From Bacillota bacterium (lineage in GTDB: Bacteria > Bacillota > Clostridia > Acetivibrionales > DSM-1351): DNA of 39,665 nucleotides. The stretch spans positions 1-39,665 of the forward strand of contig JAEWSZ010000216.1 in NCBI GenBank assembly GCA_023397905.1, read 5' to 3'. The notes beneath the pieces are model-generated. The model saw only the letters and a program-made list of their open reading frames with translations. It did not search any database and had not been told where the DNA came from. Numbering within the stretch: the stretch's first letter is position 1; every line of letters begins with the position of its first letter. Positions 14,551 through 22,639 of this stretch are shown here, in pieces. The translations under genes were made by a program, and so were the position numbers.

Positions 14551-15594
14551 ATGGGTACTAGCGTTGCAAATTACAGGATCAAGCTGAACGGCACCGACTT
14601 TTCCGGGGAGCTGAACAGTGCCGTGGAGGTAGTTACGGTGGAAGACGAGGTCAATTTGCCGTCCATGTTCCGGATTCAATTGAACATGGTGGACGGCAAA
14701 AACGGCAAATGGAGGGGAATCGACCTGAAAACCTTCAAACCCGGCGATAAAATCACCGTATCCATGGGCATAGACAAGCTTGAAACCATGATCAGCGGTG
14801 AGATTACTTCGCTGGAGCTTAAAATAGGAGAGCATTCGCTTCTGGAGCTAAGAGGTTACGATTTGCTTCACCGGCTCCGCATGGGTACTAAAAACAAGGT
14901 TTATACCAAGAAAAAGGACAGCGAAATAGCCGGAGAGATTGCCAAGGAACACGGACTGACCTCCCAGGCGGATGATACAAAGACAGTTTATCCCTATGTT
15001 TTTCAGAACAACCAGAGCGATTATGAATTTTTATTGAAAAGAGCCGCGTATCTGGACTACGAATTATATGCGGATGACAAAAAAATGTATTTTGTAAAAT
15101 CACGTGCCGCAAAAGCTCCTGAACTGCCTGATTTTACATTTAAAAAGGACTTTGAGGAACTGGACCTGGAGCTGAAGGCGCTGACCCGGGGCAGCAAGGT
15201 CTCCGTGCGCGGCTGGGATGTTAAAGAAAAGAAGGAAATAGAAGCAACAGCTCAAAAAGGCGATGAAACAACTAAAATGGGCGGAAAAGAATCGGGCTAT
15301 GAAATATCTTCAAAAGGTATTGAAGAAACACCGGTGGCCGTCTGGGTTGAAAACCTTGTGGACTTGAATGAGGCGAAAAGTGTTGCGGCGGCAGTTTACA
15401 ACAGCCTGCTGAGAGAATTCATATCCGGCCGGGGAAAGTGTTGGGGCAACCCGCTGCTGCGGGCAGGGAAATCTGTCAGGCTGATGGGTATGGATGAACG
15501 CTTCAGCGGCAGCTACTATATTGTTTCAACTATTCACAATATAGACAGCGAAGGCTATACAACTATATTCAAGGTAAAGAGGACGGGAATATGA
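14551..15594 (+). CDS. Hub protein, gp27-like (phage late control D / VgrG N-terminal family)
   Basis: A 347-residue protein with AAGGTGA upstream. Recognisable parts are INLNGTDFSG-like opening strands (here YRIKLNGTDFSGELNSAVEV), TVEDEVNLPSMFRIQLNMVD, PGDKITVSMGIDKLETMISG, LLELRGYDLLHRLRMGTKNK and SEIAGEIAKEHGLTSQADDT followed by NQSDYEFLLKRAAYLDYELY. The end reads GKCWGNPLLRAGKSVRLMGM and SGSYYIVSTIHNID. It forms the trimeric hub that adapts the six-fold tube to the three-fold spike. Here hub and spike are separate genes; in PVC/Afp they are fused in one VgrG-like protein. Its stop overlaps the next start (ATGA). Confidence 0.92.
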   Translation: MGTSVANYRIKLNGTDFSGELNSAVEVVTVEDEVNLPSMFRIQLNMVDGKNGKWRGIDLKTFKPGDKITVSMGIDKLETMISGEITSLELKIGEHSLLELRGYDLLHRLRMGTKNKVYTKKKDSEIAGEIAKEHGLTSQADDTKTVYPYVFQNNQSDYEFLLKRAAYLDYELYADDKKMYFVKSRAAKAPELPDFTFKKDFEELDLELKALTRGSKVSVRGWDVKEKKEIEATAQKGDETTKMGGKESGYEISSKGIEETPVAVWVENLVDLNEAKSVAAAVYNSLLREFISGRGKCWGNPLLRAGKSVRLMGMDERFSGSYYIVSTIHNIDSEGYTTIFKVKRTGI

Positions 15595-16313
15595 GCGAGG
15601 CTATTAGTATATCAAATTTTACGGATTACATAAAAAATGATGTCAAAATTACCGGCGTGATGATCGGGACAGTCATAAACAATGATTCCTCCAACGATTC
15701 GGAAAAGCCGGGGCCCGGCCTGGTAAAGGTGCAAATACCTCTGCTGGGCATGGAAGAGTCAAATTGGGCCAGAGTGGCGGCATTTATGGCCGGTAAGGAG
15801 CGGGGGGCTTTTTTCCTGCCTGAGGTGGGGGACGAGGTGCTGGTAGCTTTTGAAAACGGTGACGTCAATAAGCCCTTTATAATCGGAGCGCTCTGGAACG
15901 GAAAGGATGCGCCGCCTGACACCAACAGCGACGGAAAAAATGACATAAGAGTAATCAAATCCCGCAGCGGCCATATCTTGCAGTTTATTGACAAGGCAGA
16001 TGAGGAAAAGATCCTGCTGAAGTCCGCAAAAGGCCACAGTATGGAGTTGGATGACAAAAACGGCGATGAGAGCTTCAAAATCATAGACAAATCAGGCAAT
16101 AACAAAATAATTATCAGCACCAAGGACAATAAGATAACCATAAGCTCGGACAAGGACATAGAGTTTGCCGCACCCAACGGAAAGTTTTCAATCAATGCAA
16201 AAAACATTGAAATAAAGTCTTCCGCTGATACAAAGATAGAGGCTTCGGCCGGTATAGACCTCAAGGCTTCCGCAAATATGAATATAAAGGGAGCCACAGT
16301 CAACATCAATTAA
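15591..16313 (+). CDS. Spike protein, gp5/gpV-like OB-fold with beta-helix tail
   Basis: A 240-residue protein. The OB-fold begins with GVMIGTVINNDSSNDSEKPG and runs through GLVKVQIPLLGMEESNWARV, FLPEVGDEVLVAFENGDVNK and PFIIGALWNG. After a DTNSDGKNDIRVIKSRSGH linker the C-terminus is a chain of short strands (IIISTKDNKITISSDKDIEF, then NAKNIEIKSSADTKIEASAG with IDLKASANMNIKGATVNIN) typical of a trimeric beta-helix needle. There is no lysozyme domain, unlike T4 gp5. Together with the upstream hub it rebuilds a split VgrG. The PAAR tip gene follows after 11 bases. Confidence 0.93.
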   Translation: MSEAISISNFTDYIKNDVKITGVMIGTVINNDSSNDSEKPGPGLVKVQIPLLGMEESNWARVAAFMAGKERGAFFLPEVGDEVLVAFENGDVNKPFIIGALWNGKDAPPDTNSDGKNDIRVIKSRSGHILQFIDKADEEKILLKSAKGHSMELDDKNGDESFKIIDKSGNNKIIISTKDNKITISSDKDIEFAAPNGKFSINAKNIEIKSSADTKIEASAGIDLKASANMNIKGATVNIN

Positions 16314-16324
16314 GGAGGGTATGT

Positions 16325-16720
16325 ATGGGACAACCTGCAGCAAAACAAGGAGATCGGGTTATGGCGACGGACACGCACATCATATTGGTGCCGGTGGGCT
16401 CGGGCACAGTTCCCACACCTATACCGCACCCCTTCGCGGGGGTTATAGACGGCGGGCTGAGCAGCGATGTGAAGATCATGGGCAAGCCGGCCGCAACAGT
16501 GGATTCCACTGCTACCAACACTCCGTCCCATGTTCCCCAGGGAGGTCAATTCCAGAAATCCCCTTCAAATAAGGGAACTATCAAAATGGGAAGCGCCACT
16601 GTGAAAATAAACGGCAAAATGGCTGCCAGAAACGGCGACACGGCCATGACCTGCAACGATCCGTCGGACCTTCCCGCAGGAAAAGTGGTGGCGGCGGGAA
16701 CTGTTTTTATTGGCGGATGA
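16325..16720 (+). CDS. PAAR-domain spike tip
   Basis: A 131-residue protein with AAGGAGG ahead of the ATG. PAAR features are clear: an N-terminal GQPAAKQGDRVMATDTHIIL, then PHPF, GLSSDVKIMGKPAATVDS, TPSHVP, GSATVKINGKMAARNGDTAM and TCNDP. Residues His18, His35, His69 and Cys110 are placed as the usual zinc ligands of the cone. It sharpens the spike and can carry effectors as C-terminal extensions; here it ends right after the PAAR fold, so no effector is fused. Confidence 0.95.
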   Translation: MGQPAAKQGDRVMATDTHIILVPVGSGTVPTPIPHPFAGVIDGGLSSDVKIMGKPAATVDSTATNTPSHVPQGGQFQKSPSNKGTIKMGSATVKINGKMAARNGDTAMTCNDPSDLPAGKVVAAGTVFIGG

Positions 16721-16733
16721 TTTCATAAAGCCG

Positions 16734-16803
16734 GTTGTGGCTGGAGCTTTAGCCCTTCAAACCGTGGTAATTGACTTTATATTTGACAGCGTGCCAGGCA
16801 CGA
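16734..16803 (+). repeat. Partial repeat element (copy B) plus a 13-bp palindrome
   Basis: Between the PAAR and gp25 genes, TAATTGACTT (16768-16777) repeats the right outer arm of the elements at 5915-6070 and 34018-34072 in the same orientation. It is preceded by a GGCT/AGCC stem inside CGGTT/AACCG. No left outer arm is seen. Just downstream, CGTGCC-A-GGCACG (16790-16802) is a perfect palindrome. It interrupts an otherwise tightly packed operon. Confidence 0.5.
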
Positions 16804-16819
16804 GAGAATGGAGGTTGGT

Positions 16820-17218
16820 ATGGAAGTAATAGATTTTTTGGGAAAGGGACTGAAATATCCCATATCGGTTAAAAAAGCAAAATTGCGTACTTCAGTTGGG
16901 GAGGAGTCAATAAAAGAATCTATTATGCTCATTTTAGGGACTTCCAAGGGTGAGCGTGTAATGCGCCCGGATTTTGGCTGCCGGCTCAATGATATGCTGT
17001 TTGCTTCCAATGATCTGGGAACTGCGACATTGATCCAGACATATGTGGATGAAGCTCTGCTGAACTGGGAGCCCAGGATAGAGGTACAGAACGTGACGGC
17101 GGTCATGAGCATGGAGGAGCCTGTTATTGAAATAAATATCGAGTATATTATCAAATCCAGCAATAGCAAGGACAACCTGGTTTATCCATTTTATCTGGAA
17201 AGCGTGGGAAAAGGCTGA
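16820..17218 (+). CDS. Baseplate wedge protein gp25-like (GPW/gp25 family)
   Basis: About 132 residues from the ATG at 16820; GGAGG at 16810-16814 rules in favour of this over the ATG at 16808, which overlaps it. The family pattern is complete: FLGKGLKYPISVKKAKLRTS, VGEESIKESIMLILGTSKGE, then RVMRPDFGCRLNDMLFASND with a DEALLNWEPRIEVQNVTA helix-strand, and EPVIEINIEYIIK. It starts sheath assembly on the baseplate, through the conserved E-R-x-M-x-P-x-F-G core. It is separated from the PAAR gene by a repeat element. Confidence 0.95.
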   Translation: MEVIDFLGKGLKYPISVKKAKLRTSVGEESIKESIMLILGTSKGERVMRPDFGCRLNDMLFASNDLGTATLIQTYVDEALLNWEPRIEVQNVTAVMSMEEPVIEINIEYIIKSSNSKDNLVYPFYLESVGKG

Positions 17219-17301
17219 AAGAAATTTAAGAAATAGTAAAGGGGGCCGGGTCCATGCACATTATTTTATGATGCATTGTGCGAATGTGGAGCATGGACAT
17301 A

Positions 17302-20300
17302 ATGATGACTGATATTTTACCGAAAATTGACCAACGCAGCCAACAGGATTTGGCTGGCGAAATCAGGCGTTTAATGCTGTACTATTGCCCGGAATTTGAA
17401 AGTATTGATGAGATAGTTTCGGATAGTCAGGCTGATGCATTGATCAATATTTTTGCAAACATGACGGGACACGTTATTGATGCATTGAATAAAGCGCCCG
17501 AAAAAAATTTTACTGCATTTCTTAATTTAATAGGAGTGAGCCCTACGGCTCCCAGGGTGGCAAAAGCCGCACTGGTGTTTAAATTGAAGGATGATTGGGA
17601 TAAGGACGGCTTCATTCCGGCAGGTTCCAAGGTTTCGGCGCAGGCTGAAAACCAGCAGGAAGTGGTTTTTGAAACGGAAAACGACCTCACCGTAATAAGG
17701 CCCGGGCTTATAAAGGCGGCCAGCGTAGATCCCTCCACGGATAAGTGGAGCAACCAGGATTTTCTGCTGCTGCCGCAGCTCACCGGTGAAGAGGCCGAAT
17801 TGTTCAGAGGAGAGCTTCCAATACTGCACAGGATCTATATAGGCCATGAGTTGTTTGCCTTAAAAGACGCCTCCATAAATCTGAAAATGAATCTGAAGCA
17901 AAATGGCCCGGTGGAGTCCGGCATCGAATGGTTCTACTTCAACAAGGAGGGAAAGCCTGAGCCTCTGAAGGTGAGAGAAGGCATGAGACAGTCGGCCTTT
18001 TCCCAGAGCGGAGACATATCCTTTTCAAAAGCTGAGAAGGAAATTTCATCCGGGACCATATCCGGATATGATATAGACAATGCCTATAAGAGCTGGACAC
18101 AACACTGGATATATGCCGAGCTGAAGTCTCCGCTGACAGATGTGGACCTCATGCCGGATATTGATGAAATCAAGGCCAGTGTGGATATATCGGCCGGCGG
18201 ATTGATACCTGAGACGGCTATTTTTAATTATGCGCCCATTGATCTGACAAAAGATTTTTACCCCTTCGGGGAAAGGCCCGTATTTAACGATTCATTCTGT
18301 TTCGCTTCAAGCGGGGCTTTTTCCAAGAAGGATTCCCTTGTAACTCTGGACATAACACTGTCGGACGGTAAAGAAGCGCCCGATACAGGGAATATATTAT
18401 TGGCGCTGGAATACTGGAACGGAACGAAATGGGGAGAGTTTGCCAGGATCAGCAAGACCGCGGCGGCAGGAACCGTCAGTTCGGATACCACAAAGGCATT
18501 GACCCAAAGCGGCCGGATAAAGTTCAAGTGCCCTGAAATAATATCCTCCCAGGTCAACGGCCAGGAAAACTATTGGATCAGGCTCAGGATCATAGGAGGG
18601 GATTACGGCAAGGACGGCTATGTGGATTACACCGATGAGACAACCACCGTACAGGGTGAAACAGTCAGACTCAGCCAGTCCGTATATGTAAAACCCACCT
18701 ATAAGCCGCCCTCAATAAAGGAATTAAAAATAGATTATACATATACTTCCGCCGAGGTATTCCCCGCTGCGGTGGTTACTGAAAACTGTTTTGTAATGGC
18801 GGACAGGACTTTGGAATGTTCATCCCCCGGAAAAACATTTAAACTTTTTTCAGCGGCGGCGGATGCGGATCCCGCTTTTTACCTGGGGTTTGACAGGGAT
18901 ATAAGCAATTTGCCGGTCTCGCTGTTTTTCCCATTGACGGGAGAGCAGGAAGGGGACAGCCCGGTGGTGGCATGGGAATACTGGAACGGTAGAAAGTGGC
19001 TTACCCTCAGTGTAAACGATGCGGTCAGGGATTTTACCAGAAGGGAAATACAACAGTTTACCATTCCCGGAGACATGAAAAAATCCCCGCTTTTTGGAAG
19101 CGAACAATACTGGATTCGCGCAAGGCTTGAGGAGGGCGGCTACATCACTTATCCCAGGCTCAACGCCGTTTATTCCAATGCCGTATGGGTCGGAAATTCC
19201 AATACGATACAGGAGGAGATCCTGGGCTCCAGCAACGGGGAGCCAAGCCAGACCTTCCAGTTCGCACGGACGCCGGTTTTGCCGGGACAGGCGGTAAAAG
19301 TCCGTGAAACCTTCGGACAGAGTGAACCTGCTATATGGGAGGAAGTACAGACTTTTTCCCTGTCCGGCACGGACAGCCGGCACTACATGCTGGATTCCAG
19401 CAGCGGCAGCCTCATATTCGGCGACGGCAGAAACGGAATGGTCCCTCCAGCGGGGAATGACAATATCATCTGCGATTACAGGTATGGCGGCGGAACACAG
19501 GGAAATGTCCAGGCAGACACCATTAAAAAAACGTGGGACAACCACGCTGGAATAGATTCTGTGACAAATCCGGTTCCTGCCGACGGAGGCTTTGACCAGG
19601 AAGATAATGAGGACGCCAAGGTACGCGGGCCTCATACTCTGAAAAACAGCAACAGGGGCATAACCTGTGAGGATGTTGAATGGCTGGTCCGTGAGGCTGC
19701 GCCTCAGATAGCTCTGGTAAAGTGCTTCCCCACCATGAACCGGGAACTGGATTTTACTCCGGGTAAGGCCACGGTTATCTTGGTTCCTGAAAAGGATGTT
19801 CCAAAGCCAATGCCCAGTCAGGAACTGTTGGGGGAAATAGAAAAGTACCTGCTTGAGCGGATATCAACCGTCCTGAACATAACAGGAGCTCCCTGTCTGG
19901 ATGTGATAGGTCCCGATTATATAAGCGTGGGCGTTGAGGCGTCTGTGGCCTACACTACGCCGGAATCGGGGAAAATCATAGAAGGACGTATTATAGACAA
20001 TCTGAAAGAATTCCTGAATCCACTTCGGGGCGGACAGGAAAAGACGGGCTGGACACTTGGAAAGAATCTTTATATTTCGGAGGTATGCTCGGTAATTAAA
20101 AATACTGCCGGTGTGGATTATATATCGGATATCACTGTAAAGGGATCTGTGCAGTGCTACACCTTGAACCTGGAGCTGCTGAAAGACGGCCCCTTCAAAC
20201 CGGATGTCCCGTATCCTTCATACAGCGCGGTAAAAACCGGAGATAACAGGATTGTTTTTGCCCTGGCAGAAAACCTGCCTATGAATAAAGCCGTAAGAGC

Positions 20301-20892
20301 CATGAGAATCAAAGGGTTCAGAGAAAATCACATACTTACGCTGACTTACAGGAATTGCCCCACCAGAAAACTGATTGTTTTATCAGTGGACGGAGATATT
20401 CTGGAATGCCGGACTTTCGACGGAGAACCGCTGACGGTGAATTATCCCGAAGGCAGCGATATTACCGCCGAAGTGACACAGGATCTGACAATACGGTCAT
20501 TTATTCTGAATGAAATAAAAGAACAGTCAGAAACCTTCTTTATTAAGATTGCGGTTCCTGAGGCCCGCGACATTATATACCTGAGCAGGAATGATGAATA
20601 TACCAACACCACGCCGCTTAAAATCAGCGGGGTGCTGTCCGGAGACATATTTCTGGAAGAGGATGAGCTGGTTTACAGCGGCGTACATCTCATTAATAAA
20701 AAGCCTGATTTGAAATTTCCGTATCTTCTTAACACGGATACCGGTAAAATCCATGATTTGAGCAGTATCACACCGGAGTGCCGCCTTGAGGAAATATCAA
20801 AAGTCGACAGAAGGTATCTGGAAAAAATATCGGACGCCACAGAGCCGGAAAAATGCAAGACCTGTTTTCCGGCGGATAACAGCCTGCTGTAG
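17302..20892 (+). CDS. Large baseplate J-like protein (gp6/Pvc11 type)
   Basis: About 1,196 residues. Several starts are possible (GTG 17278, ATG 17284, 17293, 17302, 17305); GGAG at 17288-17291 favours 17302, so the first eight codons of the longest frame may not be used. N-terminal part: LAGEIRRLMLYYCPEFESID and NLIGVSPTAPRVAKAALVFK, then PAGSKVSAQAENQQEVVFET. Several LALEYWNGTKWGEF- and VAWEYWNGRKWLTL-type domains with SEQYWIRARLEEGGY follow, then SGSLIFGDGRNGMVPPAGND. The J core is VRGPHTLKNSNRGITCEDVE with WLVREAAPQIALVKCFP, and a C-terminal insertion domain follows. It builds the wedge of the baseplate. Longer than most phage J proteins because of the extra Ig-like domains. Confidence 0.9.
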   Translation: MMTDILPKIDQRSQQDLAGEIRRLMLYYCPEFESIDEIVSDSQADALINIFANMTGHVIDALNKAPEKNFTAFLNLIGVSPTAPRVAKAALVFKLKDDWDKDGFIPAGSKVSAQAENQQEVVFETENDLTVIRPGLIKAASVDPSTDKWSNQDFLLLPQLTGEEAELFRGELPILHRIYIGHELFALKDASINLKMNLKQNGPVESGIEWFYFNKEGKPEPLKVREGMRQSAFSQSGDISFSKAEKEISSGTISGYDIDNAYKSWTQHWIYAELKSPLTDVDLMPDIDEIKASVDISAGGLIPETAIFNYAPIDLTKDFYPFGERPVFNDSFCFASSGAFSKKDSLVTLDITLSDGKEAPDTGNILLALEYWNGTKWGEFARISKTAAAGTVSSDTTKALTQSGRIKFKCPEIISSQVNGQENYWIRLRIIGGDYGKDGYVDYTDETTTVQGETVRLSQSVYVKPTYKPPSIKELKIDYTYTSAEVFPAAVVTENCFVMADRTLECSSPGKTFKLFSAAADADPAFYLGFDRDISNLPVSLFFPLTGEQEGDSPVVAWEYWNGRKWLTLSVNDAVRDFTRREIQQFTIPGDMKKSPLFGSEQYWIRARLEEGGYITYPRLNAVYSNAVWVGNSNTIQEEILGSSNGEPSQTFQFARTPVLPGQAVKVRETFGQSEPAIWEEVQTFSLSGTDSRHYMLDSSSGSLIFGDGRNGMVPPAGNDNIICDYRYGGGTQGNVQADTIKKTWDNHAGIDSVTNPVPADGGFDQEDNEDAKVRGPHTLKNSNRGITCEDVEWLVREAAPQIALVKCFPTMNRELDFTPGKATVILVPEKDVPKPMPSQELLGEIEKYLLERISTVLNITGAPCLDVIGPDYISVGVEASVAYTTPESGKIIEGRIIDNLKEFLNPLRGGQEKTGWTLGKNLYISEVCSVIKNTAGVDYISDITVKGSVQCYTLNLELLKDGPFKPDVPYPSYSAVKTGDNRIVFALAENLPMNKAVRAMRIKGFRENHILTLTYRNCPTRKLIVLSVDGDILECRTFDGEPLTVNYPEGSDITAEVTQDLTIRSFILNEIKEQSETFFIKIAVPEARDIIYLSRNDEYTNTTPLKISGVLSGDIFLEEDELVYSGVHLINKKPDLKFPYLLNTDTGKIHDLSSITPECRLEEISKVDRRYLEKISDATEPEKCKTCFPADNSLL

Positions 20893-20931
20893 TATGCCGG
20901 ACTGTTAAAAAAATATGAGAGGAGGAATAAA

Positions 20932-21804
20932 ATGTCTATATCTATACAAAATCTGGATGACATTGGATTTGAGGAACTGGTAAAGGAAGCAAAATCCCTG
21001 ATCCCCATATATGCGTCCGAGTGGACAGACCATAATCCATCCGATCCGGGTATTATGCTGGTAGAGCTGTTTGCCTGGCTTTGCGAAATGATTATCTACC
21101 GTATTGACCAGGTAACGGATAAAAATCTGTTGAAATTTCTGAATCTGCTGGGTATTCAGCTGGAAGAGGGAGAGGTGCTGACCTCGGGCATACGGCGCGG
21201 CGTCAGAAAGCTTTCGGAATGCACCAGGGCGGTTACGGTTGAGGATTATGAACTTTTGGCCCAGCAGGCACTGCTGGAAAGGCCGGATATAGGAGAAAAA
21301 TATCCGGATCTGACCGTACGGGCTATTTGTCTGGCCAACAGGGATATGGAAAACAGCAAAACCGTGGAAGCCGGGCAGTTCGGACATGTTTCCGTCATAC
21401 TGGTCATGACCACGCAGAATCAGACGGATCTGATGAATGAAATATTTGATATCAGGGAATACGTCCGGCAGTATCTTTCTGAGCGAAAGGTCCTGACCAA
21501 CCGTGTGCATGTCATAGATCCCGATTATCAGGAAGTCAGAATAGCCATGCAGGTTGCCGCAAAGGATGAGAAGCTGGCCGGAACCATAAGGGAGGTTATA
21601 GAAAAATACATCGATCCCATTACCGGAGGCGACAGCGGCAAGGGCTGGCCTCTGGGGAGAAATCTCTATAATTCCGACCTGTACTACCTGGTGGAGGGTA
21701 TAGCCGGGATTGACCATGTAAAACAGATAGAGCTGGAAGCTCCCGCACTTAAACCGTACCAGCTGATCAGACTGAAAGAATTGATAATCGAGGTGGAAGC
21801 ATGA
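20932..21804 (+). CDS. Second baseplate J-like protein (short, Pvc12/gp6-like)
   Basis: A 290-residue protein with GAGAGGAGG before the ATG. It begins with NLDDIGFEELVKEAKSLIPI and EWTDHNPSDPGIMLVELFAW, then EMIIYRIDQVTDKNLLKFLN, the usual opening of putative baseplate assembly proteins. It goes straight to the J core RAVTVEDYELLAQQALLERP and a C-terminal YQEVRIAMQVAAKDEKLAGT and WPLGRNLYNSDLYYLVEGIA. The large middle region of its longer neighbour is missing, so the two form a long/short pair in the wedge. Stop and next start overlap (ATGA). Confidence 0.88.
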   Translation: MSISIQNLDDIGFEELVKEAKSLIPIYASEWTDHNPSDPGIMLVELFAWLCEMIIYRIDQVTDKNLLKFLNLLGIQLEEGEVLTSGIRRGVRKLSECTRAVTVEDYELLAQQALLERPDIGEKYPDLTVRAICLANRDMENSKTVEAGQFGHVSVILVMTTQNQTDLMNEIFDIREYVRQYLSERKVLTNRVHVIDPDYQEVRIAMQVAAKDEKLAGTIREVIEKYIDPITGGDSGKGWPLGRNLYNSDLYYLVEGIAGIDHVKQIELEAPALKPYQLIRLKELIIEVEA

Positions 21805-22544
21805 GTATTCAGGTAAACAGCAAATACACCCAATATCTTCCCAGAATATTTCAAAAGGGCAGTGACGAAACGGACAACGGGTATTTTCTGGGGCGTTTCC
21901 TCATGGCCTTTGAACAGATACTGACCGGAGGGACCGAGAAGAAGGAAACAGTCGGAATAGAAGAATTGCTGGGAAGCTTTGAGCTATATTTTGATCCCAA
22001 CCAAGCGCCGCCGCAATTCCTGCAATGGCTGGCCGGATGGGTGGCTTTGACTCTGGAGGAAGGGACGGACTTTTACGGAGAAGAGGACAAGAATCAAAAG
22101 AATGCCGTCCCTCCCCAGATTCTGCCTTTGCCCCAGGACAGGACCACAATCAACCGTAAATTGATCGGGGCAATGGTGCAGCTATACAAAAAACGAGGTA
22201 CCCTGAACGGGCTGCTGGAATACTTGCAGCTCTATGCAGGCGAAGAGACCACAATTGCAATTGATGAATTTCTGGATACCGCAAGGCTCGGAAATTCACG
22301 GGTAATTGGGCTGAATACCATGGTGGGAGGCTCGTCTCCCAGTTTCTTTGCGGTACATGCGATTATTCCGGCGCAAAACAGGAGCACGCTGAACAGCAAG
22401 GTGGAATTGCTGCGGAGAGTAATAGAAAGCGAAAAACCCTTTCACACAAATTATTTGTTTAATGTGGAGGTACCGGCAATGAGGGTGGGAGTCTATTCAA
22501 AAATCGGAAGAGAAACGCTCATAGGCGGTATGGTAGAGGACTAG
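21801..22544 (+). CDS. Phage tail protein, P2 gpI-like (TIGR02242-type)
   Basis: A 247-residue protein. Signature segments: KYTQYLPRIFQKGSDETDNG with FLGRFLMAFEQIL, then LYFDPNQAPPQFLQWLAGWV (the 'd...ap..fL.wLA.wvgl' motif), LIGAMVQLYKKRGTLNGLLE and YLQLYAGE, and a closing RRVIESEKPFHTNYLFNVE. Known role: connects the baseplate wedge to the tail fibres. It stands directly before the fibre genes, as in phages and other CIS loci. Confidence 0.9.
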   Translation: MSIQVNSKYTQYLPRIFQKGSDETDNGYFLGRFLMAFEQILTGGTEKKETVGIEELLGSFELYFDPNQAPPQFLQWLAGWVALTLEEGTDFYGEEDKNQKNAVPPQILPLPQDRTTINRKLIGAMVQLYKKRGTLNGLLEYLQLYAGEETTIAIDEFLDTARLGNSRVIGLNTMVGGSSPSFFAVHAIIPAQNRSTLNSKVELLRRVIESEKPFHTNYLFNVEVPAMRVGVYSKIGRETLIGGMVED

Positions 22545-22639
22545 CGCACAAGAGGTGGAAAGTGGCTCCCGTCTCCATAGGGGTGCGGGATGTATTTAAA
22601 CGATAAGAAAGAATATGAATATCCGGAGGAAGTGGCAAA

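Noticed and set aside
16325..16572. Second overlapping ORF (16321-16572) within the PAAR gene
   Set aside because: The PAAR frame contains all expected zinc ligands; the other frame has no domain pattern.
14551..16720. Type VI secretion system
   Set aside because: Hub, spike and PAAR are shared with T6SS, but TssJ/L/M membrane parts, TssK, and ClpV-type ATPase are absent and fibres are present.
17253..17270. Leader peptide ATG after AAAGGGGG ahead of the large J gene
   Set aside because: The frame is five codons long before a stop and shows no attenuation structure; chance occurrence is more likely.
6563..22544. Prophage
   Set aside because: There is tail machinery only: no terminase, portal, capsid, integrase, repressor, holin or endolysin, and an AAA+ ATPase plus a Pvc16-type cap typical of CIS.
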